A stretch of 27,661 nt of DNA. It comes from a bacterium UBP6_UBA1196. Lineage in GTDB: Bacteria > UBP6 > UBA1177. Of this stretch, positions 8,581-15,287 are shown in pieces. The stretch spans positions 1-27,661 of the forward strand of contig DBYC01000043.1 in assembly GCA_002310035.1 (NCBI GenBank). The letters run 5' to 3'. Position 1 is the first letter of the stretch. Every line of letters starts with the position of its first letter. The notes under the pieces are model-generated. The model was not told the DNA's origin. It saw only the letters and a program-made list of their open reading frames with translations, and did not search any database. The translations under genes and the position numbers were made by a program.

Positions 8581-9578
8581 AAAATAGAATCCTTATTCTC
8601 GCTCACTCATTCCCTCAGAACGAGGAGGATTTCCGCGGAAGATTCATTCTTGATTACATAAAATCGTGTCCCGATACCGAATTTCATGTTCTTGCTCCTT
8701 TTCGCGGAAAAGGTTTTGATACAGAGTTTGGCGGGGCATTTGTACATTATTTCGAATGGGATTATGACTATCTGGCTGGAAGAAGAGTTTACCAGCCGTC
8801 GACTTTGTTTGTTACGCTGAAACTGCTGTCGGGTTTTGTTTCAAACGCAAGGAAACTGCTGAAAGAGCACGATTTTGAGAAAATTTTTGCCTGTTGGGCT
8901 GTACCTGCCGGATTTTCGGCATATTTTCTAAAGAAACTCTGCGGCATAAAATACGATGTCTGGCTTCTTGGAACAGATGTAAACAAATTTGTAAATTTTC
9001 CTTTTGTATTGCCTGTGACACTGAAAAATGCTGAAAAAATCTATTCCAATAGCAACAGGCTTGCCGAAATTGTTACAAATAAAATATCGGGACTGAACAT
9101 AGGGATTCTGCCGACTTATTCATCTCTTCCTCAGTCGAAAAAACCGGAAAAACCGCTTGAAATAGATGGAAAAAATCTGAATGTAGCATTTGTCGGACGG
9201 CTTGAACAAGTCAAAGGTTTCGATTTTTATCTTGAAATCGCCGAAAAGGTTCTGAAAAAAAGAAAAGATGTCACTTTTCTCGCATTCGGCGAAGGAAGCA
9301 TGATCGCTGAAGCCGAAGCCGCAACAAAAAAAGGACTTATAAAATGGAATGGGGCGGCGACTCTTGAAGAATTGTCCTATTATGCCGATTTCATTGATGT
9401 TTTATGTATAACTTCACGAAATGAAAGTATGCCTGTCGTCTTCTGGGAATTTCAGAAAAAATGCCGCATTCTCTCGTTCCCGGTAGGCGATATTCCGCTT
9501 TATGCGAAACCGGAAAACATTTGCGCCGACGTTGACGGTTTTGTGAAAAAACTCCTTGAAATCCACAAAGATTATTGA
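8577..9578 (+). CDS. GT4-like (GT-B) glycosyltransferase, divergent
   Basis: A 333-residue GT-B fold protein. The N-terminal domain begins ILILAHSFPQNEEDFRGRF, like GT4 enzymes that start with a glycine-rich acceptor loop. The C-terminal domain shows LNVAFVGRLEQVKGFDFYLE and VTFLAFGEGSM, the usual GT4 donor-side segments. The expected E(x7)E motif is altered: TSRNESMPVVFWEFQKKC keeps both glutamates, but the surrounding residues are unlike the common EGFP...EAMA form, and the tail is short. It overlaps the GT2 gene by four bases. A role in the same glycan pathway is inferred from the overlap. Confidence 0.8.
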   Translation: MKNRILILAHSFPQNEEDFRGRFILDYIKSCPDTEFHVLAPFRGKGFDTEFGGAFVHYFEWDYDYLAGRRVYQPSTLFVTLKLLSGFVSNARKLLKEHDFEKIFACWAVPAGFSAYFLKKLCGIKYDVWLLGTDVNKFVNFPFVLPVTLKNAEKIYSNSNRLAEIVTNKISGLNIGILPTYSSLPQSKKPEKPLEIDGKNLNVAFVGRLEQVKGFDFYLEIAEKVLKKRKDVTFLAFGEGSMIAEAEAATKKGLIKWNGAATLEELSYYADFIDVLCITSRNESMPVVFWEFQKKCRILSFPVGDIPLYAKPENICADVDGFVKKLLEIHKDY

Positions 9579-9630
9579 TGTTTTTTTATTATATGGTAAA
9601 ACTCTCCGTTTTTTTGAAAAAGGAGACGCT

Positions 9631-11373
9631 ATGAAAATAGAGCTTACTGTTCCGATTCTTCTCGATATGCTTGAAGAATATTCGGTGATAGACAAAAACC
9701 TGAAAGAACTGATCGTTGCGCGGCGCGACTATTATGAGTCGATGTTTCAGGGGAAATTCCGCCGCGAGCCTTTCGTGACAGAGCTTGTTTCTTTTGCCTG
9801 CGAAAACGAAGGGGTAAAGTGTGAGGAAGAGCAGCTTCTGAAGCTGATCGCGGCACGCAGCGGCTGCGAATATGTGGTCATTGACCCGCTGAAAATCGAT
9901 ACTCAGCTTGCAACGAAAACGATCAGCGTGAAGTACGGCAGGATCAACCGTCTGATCCCGCTTTACAAAGATGGTGACGCCATTGTTGTTGCGATGGCCG
10001 ACCCGTTCAGAATGGATATAATCGATCAGCTTTCTACAAGCAGCGGCTGCGAAATAATCCCGGTCGTCGCTTCGGCAAAGGAAATTGAAAAAACTCTCGA
10101 CGACATTTTCGGGTTTAAAAAGTCGATAAAGGCGGCGGCAGACGACAATGCCAAAGAGAACTTCAATAATCTTGAGAACTTGACCGGGCTCGGCCAGGCG
10201 AAGAATATGGACGACAAGCACATCATCAATGCTGTCGACTATATGCTTAAATACGCTATCGAGCAGGAAGCGAGCGACATCCACATCGAACCTAAACAGA
10301 ATGAAACCCTCATCCGTTTCAGGCTTGACGGCGTTCTCCACACGATTTATTCGTTTCCGGCAGAGGCGCATCTGCCGTTTTTAAGCCGTCTCAAAATGCT
10401 TGCAAAGATGGATATCGCCGAAAAAAGAAGGCCTCAGGACGGGCGTATCAAAGTTCTCACCGAAACGGGCCAGACAGTTGAGCTTCGTGCCAGCACGATC
10501 CCTGTCGTCAGCGGCGAAAAAATGGTTCTCAGAATTTTGGAATCCGGCAATTTCATTAAAGATATCAGCAACATAGGTTTTACTGACGAGCAAAAGAAGT
10601 CGTTTGAAGAAGCGATGAAAAAATCGTACGGAATGGTGCTTGTCACAGGACCTACCGGAAGCGGTAAATCAACGACGCTCTATTCGACTTTGAAAACGAT
10701 GGCTTCTCCGGAAATCAATATAATTTCGGTCGAAGACCCGATAGAGATCGTTATCGACGAAATCAACCAGATGGGCGTCAACGTCAAAGCCGGGATCACT
10801 TTTTCGAGTGCGCTGCGCCACATTCTGAGACAGGACCCGGACATCGTAATGATAGGCGAGATCCGCGACAAAGAGACCGCCGCAAACGCAGTCCAGGCCG
10901 CGCTTACCGGACACCTGGTGCTTTCGACGCTGCACACGAACGACACCGCGACAGCAGTTGAAAGACTGGGTGATCTCGGGGTCGAACCTTTCTTAATTGC
11001 AAGTGTTTTAAATGCCGTAGTCGCACAGAGACTCGTCAGAAAAGTCTGTCCGCACTGCGCCTTCACCCGCGAAATGACCGAAGAAGAAAAGATCACGCTT
11101 CACCTTCCGCTTGAACACACATACAAGATCCGCGACTCCGAAGGTTGCGTCAAATGCCGTTTTACCGGCTACAAAGGACGAACCGCGATAATCGAATACA
11201 TGCCGGTAACGGCAAAAATGCGTTCGCTTATCTCATCGGGCGCAACGACCGAAGAACTCAGAAACAATGCGGTCATGGACGGAATGATGACTTTGAAAGA
11301 GGCGGCTATCCGCAAGCTTGCCGACGGAGTCACGACTTTTGATGAAATCGTAAAAGCGCTTTATTATGACTAA
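9631..11373 (+). CDS. GspE/PilB-family type II secretion or type IV pilus ATPase
   Basis: A 580-residue secretion ATPase. An N-terminal T2SSE_N/MshEN-like domain spans about residues 1-150. The ATPase core has GPTGSGKSTT near 340, an Asp box (SVEDPIE), Walker B DPDIVMIGEIRD, the His box GHLVLSTLHTNDT and a zinc site made of CPHC (about 473) and CVKC (about 506). Family members are hexameric cytoplasmic motors that drive pilus or pseudopilus assembly at the inner membrane. ATG 9631 was chosen because AAGGAG (9620-9625) precedes it; the open frame upstream to 9556 covers this site. No other secretion or pilus gene is in the window, so GspE versus PilB cannot be decided. Confidence 0.9.
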   Translation: MKIELTVPILLDMLEEYSVIDKNLKELIVARRDYYESMFQGKFRREPFVTELVSFACENEGVKCEEEQLLKLIAARSGCEYVVIDPLKIDTQLATKTISVKYGRINRLIPLYKDGDAIVVAMADPFRMDIIDQLSTSSGCEIIPVVASAKEIEKTLDDIFGFKKSIKAAADDNAKENFNNLENLTGLGQAKNMDDKHIINAVDYMLKYAIEQEASDIHIEPKQNETLIRFRLDGVLHTIYSFPAEAHLPFLSRLKMLAKMDIAEKRRPQDGRIKVLTETGQTVELRASTIPVVSGEKMVLRILESGNFIKDISNIGFTDEQKKSFEEAMKKSYGMVLVTGPTGSGKSTTLYSTLKTMASPEINIISVEDPIEIVIDEINQMGVNVKAGITFSSALRHILRQDPDIVMIGEIRDKETAANAVQAALTGHLVLSTLHTNDTATAVERLGDLGVEPFLIASVLNAVVAQRLVRKVCPHCAFTREMTEEEKITLHLPLEHTYKIRDSEGCVKCRFTGYKGRTAIIEYMPVTAKMRSLISSGATTEELRNNAVMDGMMTLKEAAIRKLADGVTTFDEIVKALYYD

Positions 11374-11387
11374 ATAAAAGGTTGAAA

Positions 11388-12602
11388 ATGAAAAAACATT
11401 TTAAAATCTGCATGGTTGCGGTTTTTTTGTCGCTTTTTGCCCTGGTTTCGTGCGAGAATTATATCGAAGGTCTGGAAGAAAGTGACAAAGTGCTCTCGCT
11501 TACTACTTTCAATGCAAAAATTACCGGCGATCTGCCGTATAAAAAAGAGCGTTTTCTTAAAATGAGGGATGTTTTTTCCGAAAATTCGAGCGATATTCTC
11601 TGCATTCAGGATCTTTACGGCAACAATATTCTCGACGAAGTCCGCAAAATGCTGAAAAACGATCACGGTTACAACTACGCGCTTTATGCGAAGACGAGCA
11701 ACGACGACGAGGATCTTGAATCGTCCGGAGCCCAGACAATTCCGGCTGCGTGCACGATGAACGATGTTATGCCGATAGCCGCATGCGTTATGCAGAACTG
11801 CCCCGACTATGACGCGACCTGCATCGTTCAGAACTGCTGGCAGAGTTTCCTTGAACTTCCGGCGGACTGCAGAAACTGCATGCTGGGAAACGGCCTTGAA
11901 GCGATTTCCGGCGGCAGTTATACCGAAATTCTCGAAAAATGTATGCAGTCGACAAAAATTCCGGCAAAAACACTTGAATACGAATTTGACGGAAACAGCG
12001 GAGTCCTGCTTGCGTCAAAACTTCCGATGTCGAACAAACAGCCTGTAAAATTAAGATCTTACGGCAGACTGCGCACAGCTGTCGCAGCGAATGTTGAAAA
12101 AGCCGGCATAGGTAAAATTCAAATTATCTGCACCGGACTTTCACCTTTGAGCGATGCCGAATACAACGGTTTCGGGGAAAGCTGGGAAGACGAGCAGATG
12201 ACTCAGATAGGGCAGATCCTTGCGATCCCGGTTGAGGATGATGTCGTCCAGCGTGTAATCATGGGCGATTTCGACGGAAATCCGGCTCTCGGCGACCTTC
12301 ACGCAAGCAATCCTGCGCCGGTTTCGGTTATGGAAGAAAACGGCTGGTATGATCCTTATTTCGATCTGGGATACAAGGAAACGCCGGAATGCACGGTTTG
12401 TCAGGAAAATCCGTTTGTCTCTGACGGGACGCCGGAATCTGTGCCTGACCACATATTTTTTGAGAAAAGAAAAGGGTACAATTTTTCTTCACGCAGGATT
12501 TTTTATCAGAATTTCATAGAATTTGATTATGAAAAGCAAACGAAAAAAACATATTCCGTTTCCGACCGTTACGGAATTACGGCAGTTATGAGCATTGAAT
12601 GA
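11388..12602 (+). CDS. Lipoprotein with a degenerate EEP (endonuclease/exonuclease/phosphatase) fold and Cys-rich insert
   Basis: A 404-residue predicted lipoprotein with lipobox LVSC (Cys22). The order of motifs follows the EEP fold: TTFNAK (Asn42), DILCIQDLY (usually IQE), GNSGVLLASKLP, ICTGLSP (usually THL), VIMGDFDGNP (usually GDFN), VPDHIFF and VSDRYGITA (usually SDH). The glutamate, both catalytic histidines and the asparagine of GDFN are therefore replaced, although Asn42 and the DHIFF aspartate remain, so catalysis is doubtful. An insert at about residues 115-190 holds eight cysteines, including two ACVMQNC/TCIVQNC-type units. It is probably exported and membrane-anchored. It lies 14 bases after the ATPase gene. 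ATG 11388 is preferred over TTG 11382 because of the AAAGG site upstream. Confidence 0.7.
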   Translation: MKKHFKICMVAVFLSLFALVSCENYIEGLEESDKVLSLTTFNAKITGDLPYKKERFLKMRDVFSENSSDILCIQDLYGNNILDEVRKMLKNDHGYNYALYAKTSNDDEDLESSGAQTIPAACTMNDVMPIAACVMQNCPDYDATCIVQNCWQSFLELPADCRNCMLGNGLEAISGGSYTEILEKCMQSTKIPAKTLEYEFDGNSGVLLASKLPMSNKQPVKLRSYGRLRTAVAANVEKAGIGKIQIICTGLSPLSDAEYNGFGESWEDEQMTQIGQILAIPVEDDVVQRVIMGDFDGNPALGDLHASNPAPVSVMEENGWYDPYFDLGYKETPECTVCQENPFVSDGTPESVPDHIFFEKRKGYNFSSRRIFYQNFIEFDYEKQTKKTYSVSDRYGITAVMSIE

Positions 12603-12637
12603 CGGCGGTGTCGGTTTTTGATTTTTCAGGAGGAAAC

Positions 12638-14206
12638 ATGAAAAAATTTTGTTTAATTTTTGTTGTTCTGCTGCTTTTTGTTTTTGCCGGTTGCGGAAGC
12701 GACAAACCGACCGGCGAGAAATTTCCGGAAACTGAAGCTTCGGACGACGACATAATCGAAACCGATACAGATCCCGACGAAGAAACTTCTAATGACGAAG
12801 ATTCTGACGAAGAAACTTCTGATGAAGAAGATCCCGACGGAGAAACCTCCGATGAAGAAGATTCTGATGCCGGAATTTCTGACGACGAAGATCCTGAAAC
12901 CGATGATTCCGCAGACGATGAAACCGACGACGGTCTGAATGGCGATGCCGATTCGGACGATGCCGATTCGACCGGTGAGGACGACGAGGATCAGACCGGA
13001 GACGAAGATCAGCCTGATGAAGACACCGAGCCTGCCGAAGAGGAAAAATGCACCGCTGCCGGCGGCAACTGGAGCGCGTCTGACGGCTGCACAAAGACCG
13101 CACAATGCAAAGGGAAACCCGAAAACAGCGAATGGAACGGCGCTTATTCCTACACCCTGCATTACACTGACGGCGGCTGGGAAGAAGAAACGGCGGCGGC
13201 ATACAACGACCTTGAAGCCGGTCTCTGCCGTTACAAATGCAAACCTAATTTCCTCTGGAATGATGTCAGTAAAGAGTGTCTTCCGCCGGTTCTCGGCAGG
13301 ATCTGCACGAACCAGACAAAGTGCTATAAAGAAAACGGTGATGAAACCGACTGTTCAAGCGGCGATTTCTCTGGTCAGGATGCCTATTTCGCCGCAGCGG
13401 GCAAATGCATTCAGCAGAGATTCGAAGTGAAAACGCCTGTCTCGGGTCAACCTGTCGTAATCGATCTCAACACCGGACTCCGCTGGGAGCAGTCGTATTC
13501 TTCAGAACAGTATAACTGGGGCAATGCAGCAAACCACTGCAAAGATTTGAATGAAATGAACGATTTCTCCGGTTATGCAGGCTATAAAGACTGGCGCGTT
13601 CCGACAGTTCAGGAACTTTTCACGATCGTCGACAACGGCAGAAGCAAGCCCGCTTTTGACGGAACGGTTTTCACGAATATGAATGAACTCTATGGGAACG
13701 GTTCAGTTCTCTGGACTTCGCAGGATATGAACGACGGCGCCGGCTATTATTTTACACCGAATGACGGAGGCAACTGGTATGCTGCCAAAGAAGATGATGA
13801 TGTGAATGTCGTCTGCGTGAGCGGCGTAAAGATGCTTAATGCCTCGTTCGATGTTAAGGAAAATGTTGTCGTCGACGAAACGACGGGGCTTGTGTGGCAG
13901 AGAGGCTATGCCTCGGACAAAACATGGGTGCAGGCTCTGAACTACTGCAAAAAACTCGGGGAAGATGAATACGCTGGTTTCGACGACTGGCGTCTTCCCA
14001 ATAAAAACGAACTCGCTTCGCTTCTGGATCTTGATAAAAACAGCGCCCCTTATTCCGCTTTCCCCAATATGCCGGATAAACGTTTCTGGTCGTCTTCCAC
14101 TTCTGCAGACGGGATGGATCAGGCATGGTTCGCGGATTTCTCGCTAGGGCTTATGGGGAATAACCTAAAGGATTATGAAGGCTCGTATGCCCTTTGCGTG
14201 AGGTAA
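12638..14206 (+). CDS. Lipoprotein with acidic stalk and two DUF1566 (Lcl C-terminal) domains
   Basis: A 522-residue lipoprotein with signal sequence and lipobox FAGC (Cys19). Residues 36-136 are an almost wholly Asp/Glu/Ser/Thr linker that includes a repeated ten-residue unit. A cysteine-rich section follows (138-257, twelve cysteines). Two DUF1566 domains fill about 260-395 and 400-522; each has the signature TGL.W..., a C.dL/C.kL helix, the DWR(V/L)P...EL segment and a closing LWTS or FWSSS strand. DUF1566 domains occur in secreted adhesive or collagen-binding proteins. The likely picture is a surface protein held off the membrane by a stalk. CAGGAGG upstream fixes the ATG. It lies 35 bases after the EEP lipoprotein gene, so the two may be co-expressed. 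Confidence 0.82.
   Translation: MKKFCLIFVVLLLFVFAGCGSDKPTGEKFPETEASDDDIIETDTDPDEETSNDEDSDEETSDEEDPDGETSDEEDSDAGISDDEDPETDDSADDETDDGLNGDADSDDADSTGEDDEDQTGDEDQPDEDTEPAEEEKCTAAGGNWSASDGCTKTAQCKGKPENSEWNGAYSYTLHYTDGGWEEETAAAYNDLEAGLCRYKCKPNFLWNDVSKECLPPVLGRICTNQTKCYKENGDETDCSSGDFSGQDAYFAAAGKCIQQRFEVKTPVSGQPVVIDLNTGLRWEQSYSSEQYNWGNAANHCKDLNEMNDFSGYAGYKDWRVPTVQELFTIVDNGRSKPAFDGTVFTNMNELYGNGSVLWTSQDMNDGAGYYFTPNDGGNWYAAKEDDDVNVVCVSGVKMLNASFDVKENVVVDETTGLVWQRGYASDKTWVQALNYCKKLGEDEYAGFDDWRLPNKNELASLLDLDKNSAPYSAFPNMPDKRFWSSSTSADGMDQAWFADFSLGLMGNNLKDYEGSYALCVR
12770..12889 (+). repeat. Four imperfect 30-bp repeats encoding an acidic ten-residue unit
   Basis: Four successive units of 30 bases encode DPDEETSNDE, DSDEETSDEE, DPDGETSDEE and DSDAGISDDE. 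Each keeps the D-[PS]-D frame and an acidic tail. The bases drift at third positions, so these are not fresh slippage copies, yet the period is exact. They lie in the stalk of the DUF1566 lipoprotein. Confidence 0.75.
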
Positions 14207-14219
14207 GGTGAAAGGGCGT

Positions 14220-14234
14220 AAAATTGACAATTTT
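14220..14234. promoter_or_regulatory. 15-bp palindrome before the acyl carrier protein gene
   Basis: AAAATTGACAATTTT is a perfect inverted repeat around a single central base. It overlaps a TTGACA (14224-14229) that could act as a -35 box, but no good -10 lies at the right distance. It could be a repressor operator for the gene beginning at 14290. AT-rich palindromes occur by chance, so this is tentative. Confidence 0.25.
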
Positions 14235-14289
14235 GATATAAAGATTAAAAAAAGCAGGTTTTTTGATTATTGTGAATTTGGAGGAAAAA

Positions 14290-14538
14290 ATGGAAAGAAA
14301 CGAAGTTCTTGAAAAAGTTATAAAGCTCACCAAGGAAAAGCTCGTCGTAAAAAAGAATATAGAAGTTACCGAAAACACCCGCTTTCAGGAAGATCTGAAC
14401 GCTGATTCCATCGACATCACCGATTTTGTTATGGAACTTGAGAATGTTTTCGACATAAAAATTTCCGATAAAGATATGGAAAACATACAGAGCGTACGCG
14501 ACGCAGTTGATCTTATTTATCTGAAAAAATCGAAATAG
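14290..14538 (+). CDS. Acyl carrier protein
   Basis: An 82-residue four-helix carrier protein. LNADSIDITDF contains the serine (Ser40) expected to carry the 4'-phosphopantetheine arm, in DSI rather than the commoner DSL. FDIKISDKDMENIQSV matches helices III and IV of acyl carrier proteins. GGAGG (14280-14284) precedes the ATG, which rules out the longer frame from 14263. No fatty-acid synthesis genes flank it, so it could be the main ACP or a specialised carrier; the sequence alone does not decide. It lies between a lipoprotein gene and gmk with gaps of 83 and 97 bases and may be its own transcription unit. Confidence 0.85.
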   Translation: MERNEVLEKVIKLTKEKLVVKKNIEVTENTRFQEDLNADSIDITDFVMELENVFDIKISDKDMENIQSVRDAVDLIYLKKSK

Positions 14539-14635
14539 AACAATTTTTTCTCAATAAAAACGGAACTCCGCAAAGAATATCCATACATTTTTTCCTTTAA
14601 ATTAAATAAAAATTTTATATAATGAGGTGGTTTTT

Positions 14636-15286
14636 ATGAAAAATGACTTGGAGTGTGCTTTGAACGACTCGAATTATACTGAACACGGCAGGATTTTTGT
14701 TATTTCGGCTCCTTCCGGCGCAGGAAAAACCACTCTGGTAGGTTTTTTGAAAAAACAGTTTCCGTTTCTTGCGGAATCGGTTTCCTGCACGACGAGAGAT
14801 CCGCGCGGAAACGAGGTCGACGGCGTTGACTATTTTTTCCTTTCCAAAGACGAATTTTTTGCGAAAAGAGAGGCGGGCGGTTTTGCCGAATGGGCTGAAG
14901 TCCACGGCAACTTTTACGGAACTCCGCTCGATTTCCTGCGCAGACAGCTCGATTCCGGCAGGGACATAATCTGCGACATCGACTATCAGGGGGCGATAAA
15001 CATCAAAAAAGCCTTTACGAAAGAGGCTGTCCTCATTCTCGTGCTTCCGCCGTCGATGGAAGAACTTGAATCGCGCCTCCGCAAACGCGCGACCGATGAT
15101 CCTGAAGTTATAAAAAGGAGGCTTCACAATGCGAAAAACGAGATAATGCACTATCCTTATTTCGATTTTGTCGTGGTGAACAACGACCTGAACACTGCAT
15201 TGAAACAGCTTGAGGCGATAATTTCGGCGCATACCGACTCTTCGATTTTCCACAATTTGGAAACCATAAAAAAACTGACGGAGTAA
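14636..15286 (+). CDS. gmk: Guanylate kinase
   Basis: A 216-residue enzyme that phosphorylates GMP to GDP with ATP. The P-loop is APSGAGKTT with Lys31. The GMP-binding segment (SVSCTTRDPRGNEVDGVDYF) and EWAEVHGNFYGTP are the family's signature regions, and the lid and C-terminal helix (RATDDPEVIKRRL) are complete. It carries about ten extra N-terminal residues before the core. The ATG at 14636 follows GAGGTGG (14624-14630); the GTG at 14627 overlaps that site and is rejected. It is separated by one base from rsh, as gmk is linked to spoT in many bacteria, but the rpoZ gene that often lies between them is absent here. Confidence 0.95.
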   Translation: MKNDLECALNDSNYTEHGRIFVISAPSGAGKTTLVGFLKKQFPFLAESVSCTTRDPRGNEVDGVDYFFLSKDEFFAKREAGGFAEWAEVHGNFYGTPLDFLRRQLDSGRDIICDIDYQGAINIKKAFTKEAVLILVLPPSMEELESRLRKRATDDPEVIKRRLHNAKNEIMHYPYFDFVVVNNDLNTALKQLEAIISAHTDSSIFHNLETIKKLTE

Positions 15287-15287
15287 A

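Noticed and set aside
9556..9630. Longer N-terminus for the GspE/PilB-like protein
   Set aside because: The ribosome site AAGGAG lies inside this stretch, and the start at 9631 gives a normal N-terminal domain.
14618..14623. TATAAT just before gmk
   Set aside because: It would start transcription inside the gmk ribosome site (14624-14630), so it is unlikely to be a useful promoter.
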